Positions 34,796-42,740 of a stretch of DNA of 62,142 nucleotides are shown piece after piece. This DNA is from Salinivirgaceae bacterium. GTDB lineage: Bacteria; Bacteroidota; Bacteroidia; Bacteroidales; SZUA-534. The stretch's first letter is position 1. Each line of letters starts with the position of its first letter. The stretch is from the NCBI GenBank assembly GCA_017645945.1, contig JAGCNL010000058.1:1-62142 (forward strand), read 5' to 3'. Both the position numbers and the translations under genes were made by a program. The notes under the pieces are model-generated. The model was given only the letters and a program-made list of their open reading frames with translations. It had not been told where the DNA came from and made no database searches.

Positions 34796-35449
34796 ATGAA
34801 AGTACAATTTCTTACAATTGTAGCGCTTGCAGCCCTTACGGCATGCTCAAGCAACGCAAACAAAAATGCCTCTACAACTCAGCCGGAAGCAGAATCGGCC
34901 AATCCAGTTGAAAATGCCATTAAATTATGGAGCGAAAACGAATCCATCAAAAGTTTCCAAGAAGCAATGGACACAACGTATGCACCTAATCAAATGGCAT
35001 ATTACGACATCGATGGCGATGGAACCGCAGAACTTTTCCTGCGCGAATACGTGAAAGAGCACGAAATGACTGGTTTTATCGCCGCATACACTCTTAAAAA
35101 CGGAGTCAAGGAAATTGCTTTGTCGAACAACTCGTGGGAAACCACTTGGCTGTGTGTTTACAACAATGGCGTGGTTAGAACCGATGAAGGCTCAGAAGGT
35201 GGCATGGATGGTACAACCACATACTTCAAACTGAAAAACAGCGAGTTGGAAAAAATTTACATCCAGTACACAACTGAAGATGAAGAGACTGGCGAAGTAG
35301 AAGAAACTTTCCAGGTTGCCACACCAAATACAAACGCCGGAGGAATTACCAAAGACGAGTTTAATGCGGCTCTCGGCGCTTGCGTAGGCGAAAACGCTTA
35401 CGAGAATGAACTTAATATCAACGACTTCAAATGGGAAGATATTAAATAA
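34796..35449 (+). CDS. Lipoprotein of unknown function
   Basis: A 217-residue lipoprotein: MKVQFLTIVALAALTAC gives a standard lipobox (Cys at 17), followed by a Ser/Asn/Ala-rich linker. The body contains MAYYDIDGDGTAELFLREY, an Asp-rich loop like those of calcium-binding or FG-GAP-like folds, and an acidic C-terminal part. No catalytic motif is visible. The start at 34796 is preferred because it gives a clean signal peptide and lies after the promoter box. A strong terminator follows. Confidence 0.72.
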   Translation: MKVQFLTIVALAALTACSSNANKNASTTQPEAESANPVENAIKLWSENESIKSFQEAMDTTYAPNQMAYYDIDGDGTAELFLREYVKEHEMTGFIAAYTLKNGVKEIALSNNSWETTWLCVYNNGVVRTDEGSEGGMDGTTTYFKLKNSELEKIYIQYTTEDEETGEVEETFQVATPNTNAGGITKDEFNAALGACVGENAYENELNINDFKWEDIK

Positions 35450-35474
35450 CGCTCAAATAACTATTTGATAAATA

Positions 35475-35508
35475 AAAGGTTGCAATTCATTTGGGTTGCA
35501 ACCTTTTT
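35475..35508 (+). terminator. Terminator after the lipoprotein gene
   Basis: AAAAGGTTGCAA and TTGCAACCTTTT form a 12-base stem with a 9-base loop and a T run. Confidence 0.85.
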
Positions 35509-35595
35509 TATTGGATAATCGATTAGCCGAAAATATAACTTCTTGATATGGAAATTAAATATGTTTTCTGAACACAGATTGAACGGATTTTTGAG

Positions 35596-35832
35596 TTAGC
35601 ACTGCTCCTCAAGCCAACTATGCAAATCAACTTCATTGATTTCGTCAAGACGCTTTTGGTCAAGCTCACCCGACTGCCACATATCATCAAGCTCAGTGTC
35701 TAATTTTTTTGCATAATAATCGCTGATAAGTTTCTTGATGTCAAGCAGTTCCTTATCCGTTTTGATGTCCGAAAACACGTCGAGCAGATAGAGTTGAGCA
35801 TCGTTAAACACTGTCGGATGTGTGGTTTTCAT
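35596..35832 (-). CDS. Small antitoxin-like acidic protein, no partner seen
   Basis: A 78-residue, strongly acidic helical protein. The pattern QLYLLDVFSDIKTDKELLDIKKLISDYYAKKL followed by DMWQSGELDQ resembles small Bacteroidota proteins that precede PIN-type or RelE-type toxins. (For clarity, the key features are the Leu-rich helix at residues 14-45 and Asp-x-x-Trp at 50-53.) Downstream on this strand only about 145 bases remain before the next gene, with no toxin frame, so if it is an antitoxin it is an orphan. Assignment is weak. Confidence 0.45.
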   Translation of the reverse strand: MKTTHPTVFNDAQLYLLDVFSDIKTDKELLDIKKLISDYYAKKLDTELDDMWQSGELDQKRLDEINEVDLHSWLEEQC

Positions 35833-35909
35833 AACTTATTCAATTAGTTGCTGTAAAGATGAAAATAAACGTACGCAAAAACAAAAATATGAATGGACGT
35901 TTAATTTGC

Positions 35910-35917
35910 TATATTTG
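35910..35917 (+). promoter_or_regulatory. -7 box TATATTTG before the WG-repeat gene
   Basis: Exact TAnnTTTG match 41 bases before the ATG at 35958. Confidence 0.45.
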
Positions 35918-35957
35918 AGTGACTTTTATTTTGTTTCACGTTTAAATCCGACGAACT

Positions 35958-37358
35958 ATGAAATGTAAATTATTGGCAGCAACAATAATGGCTGCAGTTT
36001 CTATTTTGGTTGGCTGCACTGGCAACGTGAAACCCAAAGCCGACAGCACATCCGATGCCGACACTTTGTATGCCGAATCTTTCGCTCTTGATGATGCTGA
36101 CGACTACATCGATTATCAAAGTGATGAGATTCAATTTGATGATTACGAAGAACAGGACAGCATTTGTGTCGAACTCATTCCTATCTATCTGAACGAAAAG
36201 TGGGGCTATGTGAACAAAACAGGACAGATTGTTATTGAGCCCCAATTTGATGTTGCATATCATTTTGCAGGAAATGGCTTGGCGGCAGTCTGCGTAGAAG
36301 GCAGATATGGATACATCGACCAAACCGGGCAATATGTAATCGAACCCAAATTCAGAAAGGCAGGGGCGTTTTTCAACGGATTGGCAATGGTTTTGGTGAA
36401 AGGTAAATGGGGATATATCAATTCGAAAGGCAAATTTGTTATCAAGCCGCAGTTTGACGGTGCGCGAGGTTTTGCAGGAAAAAATATCGTTTGTGTCAAA
36501 AAGAACGGTTTGTATGGGTGCATTAACAGAAAAGGCCAATTTGTTTTTGCACCGCAATTCGAAGCGATTGCTGATTTTGCCGCTGATGGTTTGGTACGCT
36601 TCAAGTCGGGTGGCAAATGGGGATACATTAACCAAATGGGTATCGTCATCGCTCCTCAATTTAATGAGGCTGCCGATTTCGCTGAAAATGGTTTGGCGGT
36701 TGTCAAGCAGAAAACCCGATTCGGCTATATCAACAAAACTGGCAACATCGTTATTCCACTATCGTTCAGCAATGCTTATAGTTTTACGAGGAATGGTATG
36801 GCTGCTGCCAAAGTGAAAAATAAGTGGGGATTCATCGACCACACAGGGAATTTTGTTATTGAACCCGAATTTGATGATGCTGAGAGTTTCACCGAAAACG
36901 GCTTGGCGGCAGTTTGCTCAAATGGCAAATACGGCTTTATCGACCAAACAGGACGATTCATCATCTCACCGCGATTTGACTATGCTTGCGGCTTTGACAA
37001 GACAGGGCTGGCAAAAATCCGAGTGAATGACAAGTACGGCTATATTGACACGACAGGCTATTGTGTCATAAATCCAGAGTTTGATTTTATCAACACCTTT
37101 GGTGAAAATGGATTGGCAATTATGAAGCAAGATGGCAAATACGGTTTTGTCAGCAAAACTGGCGACGTTGTTATTGAGCCAAAATATGACTATACCGTGA
37201 ATTTTGAAAATGGTTTGGCGGCTGTCTGCCTGAACGAGAAATGGGGTTATATCGACGAAACTGGCAAGACTGTTATCGACATAAAATACGATTGGGCTGG
37301 CATTTACAAGAACACGGACGCCTGCCCTGCAGAAATACAAATGACGAAAGATTGGTAA
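35958..37358 (+). CDS. WG-repeat lipoprotein
   Basis: A 466-residue lipoprotein (AVSILVGC, Cys at about 20) with an acidic linker rich in Asp (residues 30-60). Eleven WG repeats of about 31 residues follow, for example KWGYVNKTGQIVIEPQF, KWGYINSKGKFVIKPQF and KWGYIDETGKTVIDIKY. WG repeats form beta-rich surface-exposed scaffolds; no enzymatic role is established. Bacteroidota carry many such lipoproteins. The gene has its own promoter box and ends about 40 bases before the duplicated gene-end repeat. Confidence 0.88.
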   Translation: MKCKLLAATIMAAVSILVGCTGNVKPKADSTSDADTLYAESFALDDADDYIDYQSDEIQFDDYEEQDSICVELIPIYLNEKWGYVNKTGQIVIEPQFDVAYHFAGNGLAAVCVEGRYGYIDQTGQYVIEPKFRKAGAFFNGLAMVLVKGKWGYINSKGKFVIKPQFDGARGFAGKNIVCVKKNGLYGCINRKGQFVFAPQFEAIADFAADGLVRFKSGGKWGYINQMGIVIAPQFNEAADFAENGLAVVKQKTRFGYINKTGNIVIPLSFSNAYSFTRNGMAAAKVKNKWGFIDHTGNFVIEPEFDDAESFTENGLAAVCSNGKYGFIDQTGRFIISPRFDYACGFDKTGLAKIRVNDKYGYIDTTGYCVINPEFDFINTFGENGLAIMKQDGKYGFVSKTGDVVIEPKYDYTVNFENGLAAVCLNEKWGYIDETGKTVIDIKYDWAGIYKNTDACPAEIQMTKDW

Positions 37359-37396
37359 GTATTCTCACCAACTTTGAAAAAATACCAATCAAACTA

Positions 37397-37459
37397 CTAC
37401 CTCTTCCCCTTTATCAAACTCAACACGCCATTGACAAACGCCAGCGGGTGAACGGGGTT
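37397..37459 (-). repeat. 63-bp copy of the 3' end of the Hyf-like small-subunit gene (distal copy)
   Basis: The minus strand encodes NPVHPLAFVNGVLSLIKGKR and a stop, against NPVHPLAFVNGVLSLVRGKK and a stop at the intact gene (38120-38182). The two 63-base copies differ at 7 positions by hand alignment (56/63 identical) and have no gaps. Most differences are silent or conservative. The copies bracket the small-ORF/DUF6169 cassette as direct repeats. Confidence 0.85.
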
Positions 37460-37916
37460 ATTTATTTGAAATTACATCGGCGAACAACTGGTTAACATCT
37501 GTTATCGCTTGATTTACAATAGGAAAAAAATTTTTTTTTGCTATCAACGACACATAGATATTTTCCGATTGAAAATCGAATTTCGCGAACGAGCCATCGT
37601 TTTCTTCGTTAAACCATTTGTTGAACAACCGTTTACGAGCCAACTCGTGTCCGTCACTCACATCGCAGGTATAAGCAAGTATTTGATTGTCAGCACTGCA
37701 AAACTCTCTCAAAATACATATAACTGTATCTTTTATGCGTCTGTCGAAATGCTTCAAACCATCTTCTTTATCGAAAGAAAACGAGTAGAGTTTGTAGTTA
37801 ATTGTCGGAAATTCAATAAAATATGCTTGGTACTTCAAGCCATCATCTGTTTCAAACCAGAACGTGTTATTATCTGTTTCCTGAAACTGATATGGGTGTC
37901 GCAAGTTTGATTCCAC
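37458..37916 (-). CDS. DUF6169-like family protein
   Basis: A 152-residue protein opening HPYQFQETDNNTFWFETDDG, the style of DUF6169 proteins in Bacteroidota (a strand-rich N-terminus, then YSFSFDKEDG and a helical C-terminal half ending in DVNQLFADVI). No catalytic motif is visible. The only start is a GTG at 37916 (or a TTG at 37904), which lies inside the preceding small gene in another frame. Its stop codon touches the duplicated gene-end repeat. It pairs with the 52-residue protein as a two-gene cassette; a toxin-antitoxin-like role is a guess. Confidence 0.6.
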   Translation of the reverse strand: MESNLRHPYQFQETDNNTFWFETDDGLKYQAYFIEFPTINYKLYSFSFDKEDGLKHFDRRIKDTVICILREFCSADNQILAYTCDVSDGHELARKRLFNKWFNEENDGSFAKFDFQSENIYVSLIAKKNFFPIVNQAITDVNQLFADVISNK

Positions 37917-38028
37917 GTTTTTGCGCTTCTTTGCTTATGTTGCCACCATTACGGATACACGCATTCAATGCCATCTTATCGGCTTGCATTTTCTTCAAAA
38001 ATGCGGCAATCGTCGTTTTTTGTGTCAT
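37870..38028 (-). CDS. 52-residue protein overlapping the DUF6169 gene
   Basis: A short gene, ATG at 38028, TAA at 37870. It reads MTQKTTIAAFLKKMQADKMA, then LNACIRNGGNISKEAQKRGI and KLATPISVSGNR. The pattern Ile-Arg-Asn-Gly-Gly ... Arg-Gly-Ile-Lys-(Leu/Phe)-Ala-x-Pro recurs, as far as I recall, in small Bacteroidota proteins found next to DUF6169 genes. It overlaps the DUF6169 gene by 47 bases in a different frame, so expression of the two must be coupled. The region upstream is AT-rich. Function unknown. Confidence 0.6.
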   Translation of the reverse strand: MTQKTTIAAFLKKMQADKMALNACIRNGGNISKEAQKRGIKLATPISVSGNR

Positions 38029-38119
38029 AACTTGCATATATCGCTTTTTTTACAAAAATAGTTTTTTCCGTTGATTTTTTTGCTGATTAACTAAAAATCT
38101 CAAAAAAAATCACAACTGT

Positions 38120-38182
38120 CTACTTCTTCCCCCTAACCAAACTCAACACACCATTGACAAATGCCAGCGGGTGGACGGGGTT
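38120..38182 (-). repeat. 63-bp 3' end of the Hyf-like small-subunit gene (copy in the intact gene)
   Basis: The in-gene copy of the repeat also found at 37397-37459; both are in the same orientation and lie 723 bases apart. It carries the last 20 codons and the stop of the intact gene. Confidence 0.85.
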
Positions 38183-38869
38183 GCCAGAAACGTATAAATC
38201 GACTTTGTATTTGTTTAAAAACGAGCGGTTAAGCGCGGGACTGTCGGCGAAAATGCCACCGCTAATGGCGTCGGTGCCAGCAAGAATCAGGATTTTCGGG
38301 TCGGGGGTTGCCTGATAGCAGATTTCGAGCGCTTCGGCCATATTTTCAGAGATTGGGCCAGTAACCACAATGCCGTCGGCGTGACGCGGCGATGCCACAA
38401 AATCGATTCCGAAACGGCCCATATCGAAGTTTACATTGCTTGTGGCGTTCAACTCCCACTCGCAGCTGTTATCGCCTGCGGCAGACACTTCGCGCAGTTT
38501 GAGCGAACGGCCGAATAACTTGTGGATTTCGGCGCGAACCTTGTCGGCGTCCACTTCAATGGGTTGGTCACCACTGACAACCAGACGCTCACGAATGTTA
38601 CTCGACAACTTGTAATCTTTTGTGAATCTGATTTTTTCGGGGCAGGCAAAAGCGCACTCGCCGCAGAAGGTGCAGCGTCCCAAATCAATGCTCAACGGCT
38701 TGCCACTGATTGCGCCCGTGGGGCATAAATCAATGAGTTGCTGTTCGTTGCAAGCGGCATCGGTAATCACAGGCCGACCACGGAACACTCCAGGAACTTC
38801 GGTTGTCGTAACATCGGGGATGAATTGTTTTCCCTGATGGAATAATATTTTTAAGTTGTTGATAAACAT
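38120..38869 (-). CDS. Ferredoxin-NuoB/HyfI-like small subunit of a Hyf-like (Ehr) complex
   Basis: A 249-residue fusion of a ferredoxin-like part and a NuoB/HyfI-like small subunit. The ferredoxin part has one full site (CTFCGECAFACP, C66, C69, C72, C76), but the first site keeps only C40 and C49. The NuoB-like part is clear from FDMGRFGIDFVASPRHADGI and VVTGPI. It lacks most ligands of the proximal cluster: Asp133-x-x-Cys136 replaces Cys-x-x-Cys, and Thr-Asp (199-200) and Gly-Asn-Pro (229-231) stand where later cysteines occur in the family. It is the last gene of the six-gene operon, and its 3' end is duplicated downstream. Confidence 0.85.
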   Translation of the reverse strand: MFINNLKILFHQGKQFIPDVTTTEVPGVFRGRPVITDAACNEQQLIDLCPTGAISGKPLSIDLGRCTFCGECAFACPEKIRFTKDYKLSSNIRERLVVSGDQPIEVDADKVRAEIHKLFGRSLKLREVSAAGDNSCEWELNATSNVNFDMGRFGIDFVASPRHADGIVVTGPISENMAEALEICYQATPDPKILILAGTDAISGGIFADSPALNRSFLNKYKVDLYVSGNPVHPLAFVNGVLSLVRGKK

Positions 38870-38986
38870 TGTTTTTGGGTGTTAGGTGTTAGGTATTGGG
38901 TGTTAGTATTTTATATGCTCGTAATTCGTAATTCATAACTCGTAATTCCCGTTCAATCAATCAGTTATTCTATTAATCAATCCTTG
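38870..38986 (-). repeat. Heptad repeat tract (GTGTTAG / GTAATTC units) inside the Hyf-like operon
   Basis: Plus-strand reading: GTGTTAG, GTGTTAG, GTATTGG, GTGTTAG, then after a gap GTAATTC, GTAATTC, ATAACTC, GTAATTC, and an ATTAATCAATC tail. A 7-base period is clear in both blocks. No gene is present. Confidence 0.6.
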
Positions 38987-40486
38987 TTATAGGTCGTGAC
39001 CGCTGTACGAAAGGTCGAAACTCTTGTTGCAGATTGGAAAATCGGAAATCTCGTTGTTGCGGACGGCAAGCGCAAGGCCCAGCCAGTTATGGAACGACGG
39101 GTCCTTGATTTTGTAATGCTTAAGTTCGCCGTTGGCGTCGGTAATGGCGCAGTGACAAATCTCGCCGCGCCAGCCTTCGACAAGCGACACCACAAACGAG
39201 TCTGCGGCGGCTTTTGTGAGCGACGTTGCCGTTTGCGGTTTATAGTCCATTGAATCAATCATTTCCGTCATCATATCAATTGAGCGCAGAATCTCATCGT
39301 GGCGGATTCGTGCGCGGCAATAAACATCGCCGACAGGCTCTGTGACAGGTTGATACTGAATATCAGAATAGTATCCCCAAGGATGCGAAGCGCGGATATC
39401 GCGGGCAACGTTGCTTGCGCGGGCGGCCATACCAACCATTCCTATCCGCTGCGCCGTTTCAGGCTCAACAATGCCTGTGCGCTCAATTCGCGAAAGCACC
39501 GAAGGCAGGTCGAATGTCTGATTGGCCATCTCGACGAAATCGGGACGATAGGCGGCAATCATTTCAAGCCATTGCTTGGTCAGGTCGGCGGTCAAGCCGA
39601 AATTGGTCTTTCCAGGACGGATGAGCCCCTTTGCAAAACGGTTGCCCGCCCAGCGTTGGAAATAGTTGATGACAGGCGTACGCAGACGGCCGAAAACCGA
39701 ATTGCCCAACTGATAGGCGATGTCGGTGCAGATGCCGCTCAAGTCGCCAGTGTGTATTGCAATACGCTCATTCTCAAGTGCAAAAGCACGTTCAATCTGA
39801 AGTTGACGGTCAGGGGTGAAACCGCAAAGGCTTTCCCAAGCATTGGCAAAAGCCGTTGAGTGACCGATAACCGTGTCGCCAGCAATATTCTCGGCCAAAG
39901 TGGCGCGCTCGAGCAGTTTTTTCTTTTGCAGGAAAAGACTCTCAACGCCGCGGTGCTGATAGCCGAGTTGTATTTCGAGATGCAGAATCTGCTCGCCGTT
40001 GCAGATGAAACGGAAGTGTCCAGGCTCGATGATTCCTGCGTGAATCGGGCCAACGCCCACTTCGTGAAGTTCCTCACTGTCAATCTTATAGAACGGATAA
40101 TCGGCAATAGTGGCCGAGCGGTCGGCGGCATTGTGCGGATAGCGCACAGGCTTGAGCCACGGGTGGCCGCTGAAACCGATGCCGAAATTCTCGTGAATCT
40201 CGCGCTCGAAAAGATGGAATGCGGGATAAGTTGCCGTTATAGACTGCAAAGTGTCTGATTTGCTGACAATTGTCGATAGCACGCTGATGTTTTGGGCTTT
40301 GTCGTGAGCAATGCAGCAGATGAGTTGCACGCCTTTGTCGGCCTGCACGCCGTAGTAGTTGACACAATGTGCGTCCGACTGACTCAACAAGTTGTCGGTC
40401 AGCGTTTTGTAGAACGTGTCGTAATCTAGAACAGGGATTTCGGCAAACGCAATCCGTTGGTTGTTTTTTATCGTTATATAGTCCAT
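38987..40486 (-). CDS. HyfG/HycE-like (NuoC-NuoD fusion) large subunit lacking NiFe ligands
   Basis: A 499-residue fusion of a NuoC-like N-terminus (AFHLFEREIHENFGIGFSGHP, residues 89-109) and a NuoD/hydrogenase-like large subunit (GPIHAGIIEPGHFRF, EIQLGYQHRGVE), the HycE/HyfG layout. All four NiFe-binding cysteines are gone. Where HycE has Arg-Val-Cys-Gly-Ile-Cys, this has Asn-Ile-Ala202-Gly-Asp-Thr205. Where HycE has Asp-Pro-Cys-x-x-Cys, this has Asp-Leu-Ser493-Tyr-Ser-Gly496 at the end (SFDLSYSGHDL). It therefore cannot be a hydrogenase. It fits energy-converting hydrogenase-related (Ehr) complexes, whose electron donor and acceptor are unsettled. It lies 4 bases after the HyfF-like gene. 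Confidence 0.88.
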   Translation of the reverse strand: MDYITIKNNQRIAFAEIPVLDYDTFYKTLTDNLLSQSDAHCVNYYGVQADKGVQLICCIAHDKAQNISVLSTIVSKSDTLQSITATYPAFHLFEREIHENFGIGFSGHPWLKPVRYPHNAADRSATIADYPFYKIDSEELHEVGVGPIHAGIIEPGHFRFICNGEQILHLEIQLGYQHRGVESLFLQKKKLLERATLAENIAGDTVIGHSTAFANAWESLCGFTPDRQLQIERAFALENERIAIHTGDLSGICTDIAYQLGNSVFGRLRTPVINYFQRWAGNRFAKGLIRPGKTNFGLTADLTKQWLEMIAAYRPDFVEMANQTFDLPSVLSRIERTGIVEPETAQRIGMVGMAARASNVARDIRASHPWGYYSDIQYQPVTEPVGDVYCRARIRHDEILRSIDMMTEMIDSMDYKPQTATSLTKAAADSFVVSLVEGWRGEICHCAITDANGELKHYKIKDPSFHNWLGLALAVRNNEISDFPICNKSFDLSYSGHDL

Positions 40487-40490
40487 ATTA

Positions 40491-41918
40491 TCAGTATGTT
40501 AATAATTGAACAGCATCGTTAATCAAATCGACAAAGAACTGTGGCGGGCACATTCCGAGCCAGAAGACCAAAGCCAGCAGAACAAACTGCGAGACGGTCT
40601 CAATCGGGCTGACCTTGATTTCGCCAATATTTCCGCAGCTAGGCGCGGGTGTGAACAGCATCTTGAAGAAATTCTTGCCAAGTGCCCATATTATTATGGT
40701 GAGCATCACTAGCACGGCTGTGAGCGCCACATACGAATGGGCTTCAAAAATCGACTTAAACACCATCAACTCGCTGATAAACAGGCCTGAAGGCGGCATT
40801 GCCGTGATGCATACAAAGCCGAGCAGAAGCAGAACGGCACCTGCGCGGTTGAATTTCAGGTAATTGCCTATGTGATAGATGTTTTTGGTATGGTAAATGT
40901 GGTAGATGTGCCCCACTTGAAAGAACAATGCCGACTTGGCGAATGTGTGAAGCACAATGTGCAGAATTGCAGCAAAATAGCCAACGCCGCCAGCTGCAAG
41001 ACCCAGTGCCACAACACCCATATGCTCAACGCTCGAATATGCCAGCATTCGCTTGACATTCTTAACTTTAAGCAGATAGACGGCCGCTATTAGAATCGAA
41101 AGCAGGGCCGCAACAGCAACCACATTGGCCGCCCACGGCATAACGCTTGTGTGCGCTACAATCTGCCACATACGGAAAACACCAACAAAACCGACGTTCA
41201 TCAGAACGCTCGAGAACAAGCCAGCCGCAGGTGCGGGCGCCTTGTCCTTTGCGTCGATGCCAGCGGTGTACATCGGTACAAGCCCGAATTTGGCGGTGTA
41301 GCCAGCAAAGATGAACACGAAGGCAATCTTAATCCAGAACGTGTCGAGCGTTGGGGCAAGCTTCACTAAAGTGTCGTATTGCAAATCGAACTGCTGAGCG
41401 TTTCCGAGCGAAATGCCAAGCAGCAGAATGCCGATGAACACAAACACAAGGCTGATTGAGCAGACGAAGATGTATTTCCATGTGGCTTCGATTGAACCAG
41501 CGTTGCGGCGGTGGAAAACCAATGCCGATGCGCTTAATGTGGTGATTTCCACAAAAATCCACGTCACGGCGATGTGAGCCGACAGATAAGCCGCCGAAAG
41601 AGCCGTCACCAGCAGCACCATCGCACCCTGATAGATTCCGCGAACGCGCGGCGAATCGTCTTCGGGATTGACATAGTTGCATTTATGGATGAACGCGGGA
41701 ATGCAGACCACAGTGAGCACGGCCAGCATTATCAGCGCAAGCGCATCGGGTTTGAAATAGACGGCGTCGGCCAAATCCTTGATAGTGAACTCATAAGCAG
41801 TCAATCCGCACTGAAGCAGCACAAATAGCGTCATCAGCGTAATGCTTAGCGCCCTGTTGCGGCTCACAAAAAGCAGCAGAGCTATCGTAATGGATGCAAT
41901 AAGATATGCAATTATCAT
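40491..41918 (-). CDS. HyfF-like proton-channel subunit (NuoN/MrpD type)
   Basis: A 475-residue membrane protein with about 14 hydrophobic segments. It shows the antiporter-type core: WIFVEITTLSASALVFHRR (the conserved Glu of helix 5), AGYTAKFGLVPMYTAGIDAKDKAP, MLAYSSVEHMGVVALGL, and TFAKSALFFQVGHIYHIYHT. The charged residues needed for ion translocation are kept, so the membrane arm looks functional even though the soluble arm has lost its ligands. It follows the HyfE-like gene by 12 bases. Confidence 0.9.
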   Translation of the reverse strand: MIIAYLIASITIALLLFVSRNRALSITLMTLFVLLQCGLTAYEFTIKDLADAVYFKPDALALIMLAVLTVVCIPAFIHKCNYVNPEDDSPRVRGIYQGAMVLLVTALSAAYLSAHIAVTWIFVEITTLSASALVFHRRNAGSIEATWKYIFVCSISLVFVFIGILLLGISLGNAQQFDLQYDTLVKLAPTLDTFWIKIAFVFIFAGYTAKFGLVPMYTAGIDAKDKAPAPAAGLFSSVLMNVGFVGVFRMWQIVAHTSVMPWAANVVAVAALLSILIAAVYLLKVKNVKRMLAYSSVEHMGVVALGLAAGGVGYFAAILHIVLHTFAKSALFFQVGHIYHIYHTKNIYHIGNYLKFNRAGAVLLLLGFVCITAMPPSGLFISELMVFKSIFEAHSYVALTAVLVMLTIIIWALGKNFFKMLFTPAPSCGNIGEIKVSPIETVSQFVLLALVFWLGMCPPQFFVDLINDAVQLLTY

Positions 41919-41930
41919 AATTTCAAATAG

Positions 41931-42560
41931 TTAATCTTTAATACTACTCAGTTGGTTCACATCGCCGTCGTTAATCACGTTGCCCACCTTGTTGATGAAA
42001 ATTCCAAGCAGGAACACGCTCACAAACACGTCGAGCAGCACGCCAAGGTTGACCAGCAGCGGCATCTCGTTGCCCACAGCCATCGACAGAATGAAAACGC
42101 CGTTCTCGATGAGCACGTAGCAGATGACGTGAGTGATGATTTTCTTGCGCGACACGATGAAGAACAGTCCGCAGAACACCGATGCCAGAGCCACGGCGAA
42201 GTACGGCTTGCCCGACTGCGGCACATCGGCAACCATCGACAATACGTAAGCCGCCGTAATGATGAGCGTTGTCACGATGAGCGACACGAAGTATGGCACA
42301 AACGGCTCAGCTTCGCGCTTTATCTGATTCTTTTTGATGACGTAACGGATGAAAAGCGGGATGGCCACAGCCTTCACAACCACTGTCTCGAGCAGGATGA
42401 AGGCCAGGTTGACGATGTTCATCTGATGAAGTTCGACCAGCGCCACGCCGAAAAGCAGCATTCCCTGCACGGTGAGCAGCGACAAGTATGTCATCAAACG
42501 GTTTGCTATCGAAAAGTATAACAGCGTGATAGCGAATATTATCAATAAGATGGTTGTCAT
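41931..42560 (-). CDS. HyfE-like membrane subunit
   Basis: A 209-residue protein with about seven hydrophobic segments, typical of HyfE-type subunits (a NuoK-like core with extensions). It keeps an acidic residue in the membrane (LETVVVKAVAIPLFIRYVI) and VICYVLIENGVFILSMAVG, where the conserved glutamate sits in helix. It sits between the HyfC- and HyfF-like genes, separated from the former by a 180-base heptad-repeat spacer. Confidence 0.85.
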   Translation of the reverse strand: MTTILLIIFAITLLYFSIANRLMTYLSLLTVQGMLLFGVALVELHQMNIVNLAFILLETVVVKAVAIPLFIRYVIKKNQIKREAEPFVPYFVSLIVTTLIITAAYVLSMVADVPQSGKPYFAVALASVFCGLFFIVSRKKIITHVICYVLIENGVFILSMAVGNEMPLLVNLGVLLDVFVSVFLLGIFINKVGNVINDGDVNQLSSIKD

Positions 42561-42740
42561 TTTAAGTTATAAGTTTTATGAAGTTTTAAGTTATAAGTTA
42601 CAAGTGACAAGTTTAAAGTTTAGAATGTTTAGCGCTTCGCGGTTTAGAAAGTTTAGTTTCTAAACATTCTCGACATTCCAAACTCTCTCATCATTCTTCT
42701 CATATTTTTAATTCAATCAATCTATTAATCAATAAGTCAA
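42561..42740 (-). repeat. Heptad repeat spacer (AAGTTAT/AAGTTTA/TTTAGAA units) inside the Hyf-like operon
   Basis: The 180-base spacer starts with near-tandem AAGTTAT, AAGTTTT, AAGTTAT, AAGTTAC, AAGTGAC, AAGTTTA, AAGTTTA. It continues with GTTTAGCGCTTCGCGGTTTAG and a palindromic TTTAGAAAG-TTTAGTTTC-TAAACATTC region, and ends in CAATCAATC-type repeats. No gene frame. Confidence 0.6.

Noticed and set aside
37397..37459. Possible C-terminal fragment of a second Hyf-like gene as a separate pseudogene
   Set aside because: Only the last 20 codons are present and the sequence before them is the DUF6169 gene, so it is better described as one arm of a duplicated gene end.
38870..38986. CRISPR-like short repeats
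   Set aside because: The units are 7 bases long, degenerate and without spacers of constant length; no cas genes are in the window.
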